DNA of 64,000 bases, from positions 81,309,033-81,373,032 of the forward strand of contig CM048845.1 of assembly GCA_026545225.1 (NCBI GenBank), given 5' to 3'. Shown here piece after piece: positions 37,441 through 49,871 of the stretch. Origin of the DNA: Cornus controversa (taxonomy: Eukaryota > Streptophyta > Magnoliopsida > Cornales > Cornaceae). Both the position numbers and the translations under genes were made by a program. The notes below the pieces were generated by a model that saw only the letters and a list, made by a program, of their open reading frames with translations, ran no database searches and was not told the DNA's origin. Every line of letters starts with the position of its first letter. Position 1 is the first letter of the stretch.

Positions 37441-38200
37441 ACATTTTAATGATAAGTTTAGGAGCTAATATTATTTTAAGAAACTTACTAGTTTTTTCAA
37501 ATATATTTAAATGAAACAACAAAAGTAGACAATTCTATTGATACAATTTAGATAGCCTTCGTTTCTCACTATCAGCAATGCAAATATCTTAATCTGACAA
37601 TTTTGGAGTTAGTTTTACGCATAGCTTTTCCAGCATATTATGTGCTACACCTTAGTTGATTTCATATTCTATTATTATACTATTTTTTTTTAATTTATGT
37701 AGGGGAAAAGCTAAAACTAGTCTCTAATTTAATTGAGATTTAATTTACTATTATATAATGTGTACATGTAATATGGTGGTGTTACAGATGACAATGGTTG
37801 CCATTAGTGATATCGAATAGTTGAATGAAAAAAATGGAATTCTATTGATACAAAAAAAAATTTTAAATATTATGAAAATTATAATCAGAGGTATATAGTT
37901 TTCGTATAAATCAATATATAATTAACACAACTAATGTAGAACAATTATTATTCCCTAATTGCAAATTTGTTACCCAATTATTGAGCCAAATTGATTTGGA
38001 AGCCTGATGCCCATTGCTGACCTATTGCATTCAAAATAATTTAGTATCTTTAGCTCACAAAAAGAAAAAATAAATATGTACTTGCACGATAGTGAAATTC
38101 TTTGATTTTTTTCCTTCAATAAAATTGTCCACTTTTGTCATTTCATCTCAATGGTATTTAATGGTAATTGAAAAAATTAGTAAATTTCTTAAAATAGTAA
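37440..38200. repeat. Inverted-repeat element, ends about 95 bp
   Basis: Left arm (about 37463-37545: attttaagaaacttactag, then caacaaaagtagacaattct) is the reverse complement, with mismatches, of the right arm (about 38107-38205: attgtccacttttgtcattt, then ttagtaaatttcttaaaat). The interior has no frame of note. A relative of the right arm lies near 58020-58080. Confidence 0.5.
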
Positions 38201-38218
38201 AAACAAAACTATTTAATT

Positions 38219-39017
38219 AAGGAAAAATTAGATTTAAGTGACCAAAAGTAAAAATAATTGTTCTACAATAACCATAAAGTTACCATTAAATACTTGTAAA
38301 ATAATTGTTTTGAGAAACCACGACAGCCATCTCCTCAAATCAATGGGCCTGTTTTTTCATAATGTTGCTTCAGCAACTATTACAGAGGCTCTCACTCTCC
38401 GACAATCCATCCAACTCTGTTTCACTGGGACTATCCAAAGTAATTTTTGAAGGCGACTGTCAAACCCTTATGAATCTCAAGCTCACTAAAGAATCTATAG
38501 CGCCGATCATTATTGATATCCAAAATCTTCTCTTGCTTGAAGATGAGTTTTCTCTCCATTGGATACTAAGATCAGCAAATAAAACGGCTCATGATGCTTG
38601 TAGAAGCGAATGTTCATGCCTATCTTTCGATCTGGGTCCTCTCTTCCCTCTTGTGTGAGGGTTTCTCTCTTCTTTGACTCTTGTTTTACCTCTTAGTTTT
38701 GTTTGTATTTGTTTTGCAAAGAAAAAAAAAATGACCATAAAGTTACAAAAAGAAGAATAGTTATCAATTCTAAAATTATATTGCTCTTTAGTGACCATTT
38801 TAAACACAATTACAAAAATACCCTTAATGAGTCTAGATTCTATATACGACTCCATATCATTTATTTTTTTAATTTTCCCTCATATTGTACTTATCCATTA
38901 TTAACTCTCTCTTGTTCAATTGAACTTTTAAATATAATAAATATATAGTGAGGATTTATGCAATTTTGAACTATCAGCCTCAACTGTGTATCTCCATAAA
39001 ATACAATCAAAATCCTA

Positions 39018-39058
<41 letters not shown>

Positions 39059-39330
39059 AATGCAAAGTTGGGTTTAATTATGGCTACAGTTCTAATGTTA
39101 TATTAGGTCAAATGCATAATAGAATATGAGAAGTATTAGGTTTAATATATTTAATTACTGAATTATTTTTAGTAACTACATAAAACACTTTGACAAAATT
39201 ATCCTCAAATGATTACTAAAGAGCAATTTAATTTTAAGATTGATGACTATTCATCTTTTTATATCTTTAGAGTTACTTTAAAGCAATTACTTTTTAATTT
39301 TGATCACTAAAATATAATTTTTCCTTTAAT
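38219..39330. mobile_element. TIR element (family X, copy 1) with nested LINE
   Basis: The left end aaggaaaaattagatttaag (from 38219) is mirrored at the right end, which reads aaaatataatttttccttta up to about 39330. A second inverted block, containing 'aatagttatcaattctaaaa' and 'ttgctctttagtgacc', pairs 38750-38800 with 39205-39260. Without the LINE inside, the element would be about 650 bp. A relative is at 58915-59872. The termini do not match a superfamily I can name safely. Confidence 0.6.
38271..38746 (+). mobile_element. 5'-truncated LINE nested in the TIR element, 13-bp target duplication
   Basis: The direct repeat accataaagttac is exact at 38271-38283 and 38734-38746 (16 bp with one mismatch if extended left). 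The insert (38284-38733) reads as an RNase H domain with a frameshift: IVLRNHDSHLL, NVASATITEALTLRQSI, then GLSKVIFEGDCQTLMNL and HWILRSANKTAHDACR. It ends with a 3' tail and poly(A) at 38721-38731. It is the third insertion of this LINE type with a readable duplication in this window. Confidence 0.88.
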
Positions 39331-42276
39331 TAATATTCGTCGGATTGGATTCTAAGGTTATAATTAAAAGTGTGTAAACTCTTGCTGCTTACCAAAGAAT
39401 AGTGTAAGAGTAGTGATAGTCAACATATAAGTTTCTTTATTTGTGCAATTTTATTTTTAAAAAAAAAACAAATTGAATTTTATTATGTCTTGAATAAAAA
39501 AGAAAAACAAAACATATTGAATTTTATTTTCCTGTTAATTAGAATTATTGTAACTACTTGTGATACCAGTGCCACAATACCTAGAAACTAGAATAGTAGC
39601 TAAGGATATGTTTCACGAGGAGTACGTTCTGAATTTGATTTTTCTACCCTTAGGTTAGCTGTCATTAGGGATGACAACAGTGCGTGTTTGACGGGAACTC
39701 CTCTTCTTCTCCGTTTGTTTAGCAAACAAGTTTTGTCCCTGACCAAAACCGCTTGGCAAATAACTCTCCTCACCCTGTCGTCACCCCCCTTCCCATTTAA
39801 GTTGCCGCCCCGTTTAAATTCCCACTCTTATTTTAAAATTGAAGTTTAAGAAAATAAAAATTTGTTTAAAGTTTACACAACTGTACCAAATAAACCAAAT
39901 AAACATTAACATTCTTCCAACAAAATCTCATCCAAACAATAAGCCTAAATTAAACACATAATCACATATAAATGTCATTAAATATGTTCGTTATTTAAGG
40001 ATATTTTTGTATATAACATAAACTATAAAAACAAAATAGTATTTTTACAGTATAAATGGGCGTGAGCTGGGATGGGGATGTTTGCAACTTTGCACCCAAA
40101 TTGGGCACGCAATGCCGCGAGACAAAATTCCCATCGCGGAACAAATTGTTGATGCCTAAAATGCCTAGAAAAAATTTCTACGGACAAAGTACTACATGGC
40201 ACCAGAACAAAATTCCATGGCCGGAGTACTACACGACGTGTACACACATATTAGCTTGAATTTGCAAAATAGTCGGAGCATTAAGGTTTTACAGCGACAA
40301 CATGTACACATATTGGCTTTAGTTTTCAAAATGATCAGAGTAGTACTTGGTAGTAAAATATATTGACTTTAGTTTTCCATATTGGCTTTAGTTTCTAAAA
40401 CCTTCGATGATGAATCACTAGAGTGGTTAGTTATTTTCTTAACTAATTCTTCATTAGATTCGTTTTCTGAATCAGATGGTAGTTTCATCTGATAGTTAAA
40501 ATGTTAAAGAAGTTCTACATAGGTTCTACTGTGACATATTGTACACATATATTGGATTTAGTTTTCAAAATGACTGGAACACTACATGGTTGGAGGACTA
40601 CATAGCACCAGAATATAACCAAAGGCTGACAAATTTGGGTGTTGCCAATTCTTAGGCTATGCCTGGTCACAGATAGCACCCATGGCCGGAGCCTTGACAA
40701 ATTTGAGTGTTCGTCAATTCTTAGGTTATGCGATCCAACCAAAAGATTATGTTTACGATCATACAGATACTTCAAGTCTGAATCCATGATTTTGGCATCC
40801 TAAGAACATTTTAATCCAAAATTATTAAATAGACTTCCATAACCACCGAAGGGCAATATTCTCTTAATAAAATTATTTCTTGAGACAATTTTTTCAATCT
40901 GTCGGGACCGATTCTTTTGCCATCCCTATCTACTGCTCATGAGTCTGCTGTTTTGAACTGATTAACTTAAAAGACACAATTTAAGGGCTTAGAGGGCGCT
41001 CAAAAGTCAAAAAGTAAGTTAAAGAAATATAGTTCCCCCATAAACATTTTTATAGATTGAGTCCACTAACATCTGCCACCATCTTCTTAGTGGCGTTATA
41101 ATAGTCTGATCTGATTGGTATTGTGGCAATATGTACAAATCGACATGACGTGGCGACCAATGAGCGTGGTTTGATAAGGTTTGAAGTCAACGTCTCGGTG
41201 GCATATAAAAATCAACGCCCACGGTATCGTAATGTGGTTTAGGATCAGACAGACGCCGTGGAGTGGAGTGGAGTGGACCCAACCTTTCTTCTAATCACTA
41301 TTTGACCATTTTTTATTCCTAATTTCAGCTTAACCAAAATGCACTCTTCTCCCAAGTTTAATTTCAACTGGCACTGCACAATGATACACTAAATCATAAT
41401 TATTAGATGTAATTTTTTATTTTTGGGTAAGATTAAATGCATTCACATATCATACAATAAATGTGTTTTTAACCTGTTTAGAAAATCTGTGTTTTTTAGT
41501 CAGTTGTATATTATTACTCTCACATCTACATTAGTAATAAAAAAATAAAATAAAATAAAGTCTAAAGAAGAGGGATGAACATATGGATGTGGCCGTTAAA
41601 ACTGACATTGAATAGAACTTTCTGAAAGATTGGAATGAGATTTTTTGAAGATACATGTAAATATGGGTTTCATTAAATGAATACAAGTATATAAAGGTGT
41701 AATCACCTGTATTTAGACTATATGTTATTCTAATTTTTATTTTTATTTTTATTTTTATGGTAACATGAAATTTTTAGAATCACTCAGTTTTTTGGATTTA
41801 TGACTGCAAAGTAAACTCCATATATATATATATATGTATGTATGTATGTGCGACCACTAACAAACCACACATCATTTAATTAAGTCCGGAAATTATTGTG
41901 TACAATGAGAGTTGAATCACTCAAACCTTTGCGTCCTAGTATTTCGCAGAGGCAGAGACATGGGTATCACTCGTTTTAAATTAGAGAGGAACCAGATTGA
42001 GTTGAAAAGCCCTTTTTTAATTGCAGAGATGTCAGATTGAGAAAACCGTGTACAAATCCATTGTAATCCAAATCCACACGTTGGATAAAATGTCAACTGT
42101 CTATCTCATGAGAATGACCCTTTCTTGGTTCACTTTCAGTACTCTTCATTTAAAAAGGTACCCACTAACAACATGCAGATCTTCTTCGCCATCATCATTT
42201 AGCTTCTGCAACAAAGAGACAACACAACTTGAAGAAGAAGCAAACAAATTTATAGAAGAGCCAAGAACAAGAAGAA
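39331..42276 (+). other. Intergenic and promoter region of the DUF1442 gene
   Basis: No coding exon. It includes most of duplication copy 1. The region 40260-40600 contains several short repeats of 'ttggctttagttttcaaaat'. Microsatellites lie at 39021-39054 (just left) and 41821-41850. The stretch 41050-41300 is the best-conserved part of the duplication. Confidence 0.5.
41146..41159 (+). promoter_or_regulatory. Conserved TGACGTGGCGACCA block, bZIP-like core
   Basis: tgacgtggcgacca is identical here and at 59962-59975 in the second duplication copy, within otherwise diverged sequence. It contains an ACGTGG core, as in G/C-hybrid boxes bound by plant bZIP factors. Its distance from the DUF1442 start (about 1.1 kb) is long for a proximal element. 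A regulatory role is inference. Confidence 0.35.
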
Positions 42277-42342
42277 ATGAAGCTAGTTTGGTGTCCAGAT
42301 ACAGCTTCCAAGGCTTATATAGACACTGTCAAATCCGTAAGC

Positions 42343-42394
<52 letters not shown>

Positions 42395-43071
42395 TCCAAA
42401 CTCATATTCACATATTGATGGATAATTGTTTTGCTTTTCATGTGATCTAATATTTGACTTGTTTGATCTTTGAATTACAGTGCGAACTTTTTCAACATTC
42501 TAGTGTAGCAGAGCTTATTTCAGCCATGGCTGCAGGGTGGAATGCAAAGCTAATAGTGGAAACATGGTCTCATGGTGGAGTAATCACCACAAGCGTTGGC
42601 CTAGATATAGCGAGCCGTCACACCTGTGGAAGACATGTATGCATAGTCCCAGATGAAGAGTCGAAGTCAGAGTACATGGAAGCCATGGAAAAAGCCTGCA
42701 TGTCACCGGAGATTGTAGTTGGTGAGCCGGAGGAAGTCATGGGAGGGTTGATAGGTATAGATTTCTTGGTTGTGGACTGCAGGCACAATGACTTTGCAAT
42801 AATACTGAGGGTAGCAAAATTAGGCGCCCGAGGTGCGGTTTTGGTGTGCAAGAATGCTAGCTCAAGAAGTGATTCGGATTTCAGATGGCGTAGTGTTATT
42901 GATAGTGGATCACACCTTGTGCGCTCTGTGTTTCTACCTGTAGGGAAGGGGCTGGACATCGCGCATGTGGCAACAGGTTCAGGTTCAGGTTCAGGTTCAG
43001 GTTCAGGCAAAGGACGATGGATCAAACACATTGATCAACAGTCAGGTGAGGAATATGCCATCCGGAGGTGA
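42277..43071 (+). CDS. DUF1442 family protein
   Basis: Two exons, 42277-42336 and 42481-43071; 651 nt, 216 aa. The N-terminus MKLVWCPDTASKAYIDTVKS is the conserved start of plant DUF1442 proteins, and AAELISAMAAGWNAKLIVET-like sequence (SAMAAGWNAKLIVETWSHGG) opens exon 2. DUF1442 has been linked by fold prediction to SAM-dependent methyltransferases, but no biochemical role is established that I can cite. No signal peptide or membrane segment is visible. Near the C-terminus a (Gly-Ser)5 run is encoded by a ggttca hexamer repeat (42975-43005), unusual for this otherwise compact family. The donor is followed almost at once by an AT microsatellite (42343-42392). The upstream region is duplicated at 58-60.6 kb. 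Confidence 0.9.
42343..42392. repeat. AT microsatellite filling a third of the DUF1442 intron
   Basis: About 50 bp of uninterrupted (AT)n, beginning about 6 bases after the splice donor in a 144-bp intron. It is likely to vary in length between individuals. Confidence 0.95.
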
Positions 43072-44169
43072 CCCTTCATGATCAAATCACAAACTTCCTA
43101 TTGAGGGTTTAAGGCTAAGGGTTGTAGGATGGACACTCGATCTATACAGCATCAGCAAATTTATACTACTAGATTTGATATTCAATTCTTTTTTTCTCTT
43201 TTCTTGGTTTGATATGTAAATGAAACATCGGTAATTTATTATTCCATTTCCTTTTCTCCCTATGAGGATTTGACTTGTACAGCTAACTTCTAATGAAAAT
43301 GAATCAGCGAACAATCTGCTATCTAATGAGTTCAATCAGCTGAATAAAAATTACTCTCTCCACATCTGATTATATATACATACATACATACATATATTAC
43401 ACACACACATGAATAATGAATGCATATGTACACATTTTTGTTATCCTCGATCATTTAACGCGAAGGCAGACTTGAGTTGTGCTGGAGTTCACAAATAACA
43501 TGGAAGAAACAACTGAAGCACCATTGAATTCCTCCGAGATTCTCTGATGCTAAATGTTTCAATCTTTCATTTTACATGGTATCACGCATTAATTAAATTG
43601 AACATCATATCTTCACTACACCCAAAAGATTTAAGTTTTTCTCGTAAATCTCATCATATGATCTTTACACGCAGATCAGAACTAGCAATGTAGACTACAA
43701 GACCCTTGAACAACATAATTAAGCCAAAATTATGAAGAAGAATCAAGGTTATTTTTGGACCCCATGCACTAGAAGAATCAAGGCTATTTATGCTCATGAA
43801 TTGCTTCTATCTAGATGTTTCATAAGAATAAAAATTTCAACGACCACTGACAAGGCATTCTCAACTTTCATTTAGCACGAGTGCTTTCACTAACGAAATA
43901 TTTTTTTTGTTTTTCTACTCCAAAAAAATATATATATATATTCTTATTTTTTATGAGTGATAACAGAAAACATAAATTACTTTCATTAAACTTGTTATTT
44001 CTACATTTTTTAGAACAAAAAGCAAAAAACAGTGATATATATTTGTTACACATTTTTTTTCTTTTTTTCATATTAGAACATTTAGCCATTAGACAATACA
44101 AAAAAAAATTTCAGCACAACCAATCTTCCAATTTCAATTAATGATACAAGTTAAAAGATAATAATAGGG
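43072..44169. other. DUF1442 3' region and intergenic
   Basis: The 3' UTR probably ends within 43100-43330. A TATACA/CATA repeat lies at 43372-43400. No gene seen. Confidence 0.5.
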
Positions 44170-44343
44170 AAATGCTAAACTTCATGAAATTATATCATGA
44201 ATTGCTATCATGAATGATGTGGCATATAATAATACCATTAGAATTTCGTGTATGAAAAAATTCCACCAACACTAACTTACCATTTAATTTTCATATCATT
44301 CATGATAAAAATTTTATGATATAATTTCATGATATGTAGCATA
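44170..44343. mobile_element. MITE with about 50-bp inverted ends
   Basis: The left end aaatgctaaacttcatgaaa, continuing through ttatatcatgaattgctatc and atgaatgat, is mirrored by the right end, whose reverse complement reads atgctacatatcatgaaatt and onward to atgaatgat. About 170 bp, non-coding. Its terminal motif matches the MITE at 21919-22132, so both may belong to one family. No clear target duplication. Confidence 0.65.
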
Positions 44344-44942
44344 TACATAACGTGTATATCATAAAGAATTATTATTTATAAGTGAATTTTTTTTTTAAAG
44401 AAGATGAAAGTAAGAACATTTTCAAAGTGTTTAATTTTAATATAAATAATTTATGCACATTATATATTATTATATTAATTTATTACATATTATTTAGATA
44501 TTATTTAACTAATTGATTCCTGAAAAAATATTTCCCTTCTACATTGAATAAACAGAAAAAAAAATCTTTTTTTTTTTTTTGTTTCCTCCTTTTTACTAAA
44601 CATAATAAAACAAAAAATATTTCCGTCACTGAACGAGCCAGCTTACCAACTGATTTTTTACTGTTGCATCTACTTCAAAACTCTAATTACCAGATAAATG
44701 CCAATGAGAACAGACAAGCAATTGCAAAACAAGAAGACAGCAACAACTCCTATCGAATGCCTTGCTACAATTATTTAGTATGCCAACAAGAAGAACCACT
44801 AGTTCAGCTGATGAATATATGCTACCATGGTTTATGGAACATCAATATCCACCCAATAGCATAGTGACATTAGATACAGAGACTGCTGTTTTAGAACTGA
44901 AGTCAAGGACAAACGAGATCAGGTAACAGGAGGAGCTGCTCT
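44344..44942. other. Intergenic and MLF-like 3' region
   Basis: AT-rich sequence with T homopolymers near 44570. The right part, from about 44620, is likely the 3' UTR of the minus-strand gene. Confidence 0.45.
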
Positions 44943-47481
44943 TTAATGCCTCCTAACCTGATCCATGTTGATACCACTAGCAGCTCCTGCTCTAACTGAA
45001 GAACCTTTCCTATCTCTCGGACCCGCTTTCGTCCTCCCAGAATGTTTTGAACGAGAGGAGCCTACTGTTTGTCCAACATCTGGTTTCATACCCCCCGAGT
45101 GCTGTGTGTGCTCGGTTGAAGGAAGAGCCCAACCACCCCTGCTTGCAAGCACATCCTGTTCATTGCTACCAGAACCTGAAGCAGAAATTGTACAAAGGAA
45201 CAGTTTGCAATCAGTATGCCTCAGTTAACATACAACTCGTGTCCAAAGCAACTCCATATTCAACCAGGAAGAGAGACAGCTATAGAACAAGTGTCATGAC
45301 ATATATCATATTTATGGCATGTAAAATTAACTAATGAACTCAGGCCTACTGGAATATCATGGTACATATGCGTTTCACAGCAAAATGCACTGCAACAACG
45401 AAAACAAATAAAACCAAACATCCAATAATTAGGCAGTAGCTTCAATTCTTCAAAAGCCCTTCATAAATGCTAAGAAAGATAAGGACTATGTGGGAGCACA
45501 TATCAGATGGAAAGACATGCATAAATCCTTCAGATAACTGTATAGACTCCATTGGCATGCGGACGTCGCACACGATGTCCAAAATGAATCACTAACCCAT
45601 CATTCAAGTTAGTCAATTTGTTATCATTCCAGTGATAGCGCTGCACTGGGAACTTCATATAGCTTATGGCTACATGCTTAGCTACCATACTCACCTTGGG
45701 TAAGAAATTTCTCACAGCTGGCATTTGATTAGTACAATAGACAAGGTAAAAATGTCTCCCCAAACAGCTTTAGTGATGGGTCATCATTGTGTGAGATACT
45801 ATTACATGCAAACACCCCCACCCCACCACATAAGAGGTGTATCACCCACATGTCTGGAGATTTTCACACTGAAGGAAGCACTCCATCAAGTTAAATGTGT
45901 TGTGTGCGCGCGTACAAGGAAATTTCACAATTATAAATCATTAAAATTTATAAAGAACATTGGAGGAAGAAAAGGAACACATCAAAATAAACAAAAACCT
46001 TGGTGAATTCGGAAAATAAAAAATTGACAACACACCCATGCCCACAAGCCAAAAGAGCATGTGGCTAATGCAGCCAAGGAACTTTACCAGTTATAGCATT
46101 GGACCCCTCGGTCCAACCAGGTAGATGCTTTCTAGCTTTCCCTTTCCAAGCTTCTTCAAATCCATCTAACTCACCTATTTTTTTTTTCCCAAAAATAAGG
46201 ATATTTGGTTAGTCACCATTGGCAACAATTTCCTACCCACACGGTACATCACAACTTAAAACGTGAAAATACCTTCGTTAAGATTGTGCAACATATGCAT
46301 TTTGTCCACCCTACCATCTGAATTAAGCTTTCTTGTAACAGAATGGCCCTAAAGCATCAAAGATCAATGTTATTCTTCCATTCTAGAGATAACTACAGTA
46401 TTTCCATTTCATAAATGTATCCAACCCAGAGTGAAGCCTGATGGATTTGATGAACATCGAAAGAAAATTTTTAACAAAAAAATCATAGACAAGATTAAAC
46501 AGGTACCTTATCATAAATTCCCTTAGAGATGTTATGAGATGCTTGACCAGAAGTTGTATCAGCTTCTTTACTTTCTTCAAATGTCAACTGGAAATCCAAA
46601 ACCACAACATAAGAAACAGACGAAGCCCAGAAAAATTGATGCATTATGCTAAGTACTTACTCCATCACTTCCTGTTCTCCTAGTTTTCGATGAGGTGTAA
46701 TATGCTCCATTGGCTCCACCATAAGTAACAGAAGAGCTCTGAAAGGTGAAGCTGTGAGTTTGGGGCTGTAAGCATGAATTGTTCAGCCTGTTGAAGTCAT
46801 TCCTGTGCTGCATTTGCTTGCTCTTCGTCTCTGCAACACCAAGACAACAATCACTTTCATAGTAGGTAATAACAATAAAAGCAGAAGAAAAAAACAAATG
46901 CATTATTAGTTAAACATTAGGAGTCACACATCACCTTCAGCTACATCATCTGGATCCTCAACATAAGGTTCTTTGCTCGACCTCCCATGCTTTCGAGGAT
47001 TATCTTTATTCTCCTTCTTATCTTCTTCCTCTCCTTCACCATCAGAGTCCAATTCCTCAATAATTGGTCCCCTAGATGTACTGGTCTGGGGGACTCGATG
47101 TTCAAGGAATCCAGATGCATGGGAGCCTGCAAAAGGACTTCCACTAGGACCAAAGGTGCTTGACTCGAGCATACCTCCAAATGGGCGTGTAAAGAAAGGA
47201 TCATTAGGACTTCCACTAGGACCAAAGGTGCTTGACTCGAGCATACCTCCAAATGGGCGTGTAAAGAAAGGATCATTAGGACTTCCACTAGGACCAAAGG
47301 TGCTTGACTCGAGCATACCTCCAAATGGACGTGTAAAGAAAGAATCATCAAATGGATCCCTTCCTCCAAAAAAACTAGATAATAAATTCCTGTGACCACC
47401 AAATCCACCAAAACCCCCAAAGGCAGCAAAAGGATCGCCAGGATTAAAGAAAGGATCCCTGCCTCCTCTGCCTCCCTGCAT
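44943..47481 (-). CDS. Myeloid leukemia factor (MLF)-like protein
   Basis: Six coding exons: 46935-47481, 46661-46830, 46507-46587, 46273-46348, 46088-46174, 44943-45175; 1194 nt, 397 aa. The N-terminal part is Gly/Phe-rich (RDPFFNPGDPFAAFGGFGGF, then RDPFDDSFFTRPFGGML), as in MLF proteins. The middle part has the MLF core: SFTFQSSSVTYGGANGAYYT, SKTRRTGSDG, then a histidine/basic 'HNISKGIYDKGHSVTRKL' segment and NLNEGELDGFEEAWKGKARK. The C-terminus is basic, Ser/Gly-rich and poorly conserved. Animal MLFs are adaptor proteins in nuclear-cytoplasmic control; the plant role is not established. The Phe/Gly-rich part contains a near-perfect triplicated unit. The ATG at 47481 sits 19 nt after a splice acceptor, so a leader intron is likely. 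From memory the Arabidopsis relative is the 'glycine-rich protein' At4g22740. Confidence 0.88.
47131..47346 (-). repeat. Triplicated 72-bp unit in the MLF-like gene
   Basis: Three copies with exact 72-bp spacing (gactcgagcatacctcc at 47162, 47234 and 47306). Each encodes FFTRPFGGMLESSTFGPSGS plus PNDP; the last unit diverges at its end. Near-identity between copies points to recent expansion, in frame. Confidence 0.95.
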
Positions 47482-49829
47482 TTTATAGCTGGTATAATCC
47501 CTGAAAAGTGACAACAATAATACAGCAAATCTTGAGAAATCCACATATTTGGAATTGTAAGTCAGAAAAAACATATTGTATAACAAATTGTGCATCCAGA
47601 TTGTGATAATAGAAAACAAGTAACTGTTTCCCATCGTTAACAACCATAACACAACAAATACAACCTTGTGCAACTACTTCCTTCACATTTACACCCCTCA
47701 TAAAATGCTGGGTGAAGTTGGCTCTGAACTATATTGAAAATTCTGTATTACCTTATCAACAATTGATGGGAATGATGATTCTTTTAAGTATTCAATAAAA
47801 TAACTGAGAATAACTCCAACAAGACCAAATCAGTACCAGCTACAGCACTGTTGAAAAGCAATCAAAGGGCCATCTATAAATTTTCTGTCATGAATAAGTG
47901 AGCACCTATTGGTGATTACACATCCAAGCCTTTCCAACTTGTCAACTCAAGGACAATGGACAATATTGCTGAATCGCCCAAAACTTAAACGTTACAAATA
48001 ACATGCTAAATGACTAAGATGACCTAAATCAATTGCAAATGCCATGACTCCGGGAGTACTACATATGTTTTGAGTTCAGTGCCCCAAAATACCATAAGCA
48101 TCCGATATACAATTCTATGAATACTCTAAATATCCATTGACAGGTATAGTTTCTTGGCAATCTTCCAGATGAGCAGTTTAGCTGGACTCAAAGAATTAAC
48201 ATAGTGTAATTTAAATTATCAAGTTACTGAAAATACATTATTACATTACAATACACTTGGTGAAAGAACTTCTATACAAAATTTAAAAAGAGAGAGAGAC
48301 ACACAAAAATTTAAATAGCATTTAACTAATCTTGATCGAAAAACATAGACACATAAAGGCAAGATAATCTTGATTGTAAAACATAGGCATATAAAGGCAA
48401 GAATCAATGTGAGAGCTTGGATCCTTGCCAAAGAATGTTGGTCAAGAGACCAGACTGCTCACCCTATAGGATTGAAAGAAGAAACAGGATTCACTCCTTG
48501 ATGTGTCCTAGTTGTTCCACTTTCTTCCCATACAATTTTCATCGGCTACAAGTGCTTGAATAATTAAATCAAGGTCAACTTTACCGTGCTAAAGCCACCC
48601 AATGATGCAATAGTGGCAATCTCTAGTGCTTGTTCATGCTAAAACTGCAAGTTTGTATCAGACAACAACTTACTAGGGCTCACTATAACAGTTCTATATC
48701 CACAAAATAAGACCACATCCTGTTTATTGAGTTACTAAAACCAAGGGGAATGGTGAAATATAAGATTTCTAATAACTTTGATAATAGAAAATCACCTCGC
48801 CCCAACCTCATCCAAAATTCTTAGAACTGAGGTCACAGAGATGAATCCTATCACATAGCCTCTTACAAATGTGTGAAGCACTCACACCCCTAACATGCAT
48901 AGAATATCTATCTGACGTGTCTAGTTAGATATACACCCAACAAGCATATTAGTTCCTATATTATATACAAGCTCTCGTATTATGTTACTTTATTACATCA
49001 TCAAGTGTCCATGTTAGACATTCATATTACATAAGACACCATTTTTCATTGTTAGACATTCAGATAAGTAAAAATCTTATCCATAAGCTTTCCTCAGACC
49101 TCATAAAGGAAGGCACTAAACCTAAACACTTCATTTTTCATTAAACCACCCATAGCCGTTAACCAAAAGAAGCATCATTTCACCATGATGGAAAAATGAT
49201 AATCAATTGAATCAACTTGTTTGTCATCCCCCATTTGCTGCTAGCCTCTCTTCTGGGCAACGCATAAAATCATTGATTTCACCCCATAAGAGGAACAACA
49301 AACACTCATTTCTTTTCCTTATCTCATTTTTCAACAAATCAAATGAGGGAAGTGGAGGATAACCTACACGCAGACAAAGGCTCCCCAGCTCAACACAATC
49401 AGAATCAAATTTTACTTTGAACTTCAACCAACATTACTGCCAAAATAAATCCTATGGCACCGACATCCACGTAAATGATGCATATATACGACCATGAAAC
49501 TATTACTATTACTATTATTACTTTTTTATTTTTTATTTTTTTGTGTGGGGGCATTTCAGAATCACATAATTGAGTATCATTTACCATTTAACATCTGATA
49601 ATCGCTTAGAGGCTAACTTCTCGATTCAACTACGTAATACTTTTCATTTACCACGATAACGAAACGACATCAAAATTAAAGTCTTTCAAAGCTATATCAG
49701 AATCATACGTATTTCTATTTGCAACAATAAAGCAATGGAAACGAAACTGTACATACAATGGAAACGTATCGTTTTTCATCCAGTTAAGAAACCCCAAATA
49801 AAATTTAGATTAAAATAAGGCAAAAAACA

Positions 49830-49871
<42 letters not shown>

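Larger units (their letters stand above)
38060..41948 (+). repeat. Segmental duplication, copy 1 (upstream of DUF1442 gene)
   Basis: Blocks in this span recur in the same order and orientation at about 57980-60613. Examples: tttgtcatttcat (38130 and 58040); tctttatttg.gcaa (39433 and 58392); ccaaataaacattaac then aataagcctaaa (39893-39950 and 58570-58615); ttttgaac.gat.aac with acaatttaagg (40952 and 58846); gtctgatctgat.ggtattgtg (41104 and 59920); cttaaccaaaatgcactctt (41330 and 60064); ctgcacaatgatacactaaa (41374 and 60109). Copy 1 has the TIR element at 38.2-39.3 kb, which copy 2 lacks at that position. Confidence 0.85.

Noticed and set aside
42618..43031. Minus-strand frame over DUF1442 exon 2 with a Pro-Glu run
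   Set aside because: Antisense of the ggttca hexamer repeat and a real exon; no family similarity.
46973..47395. Plus-strand frame with three repeats of 'LDSSIPPNGRVKKGSLGLPL' type
   Set aside because: Antisense shadow of the 72-bp triplication in the MLF-like gene.
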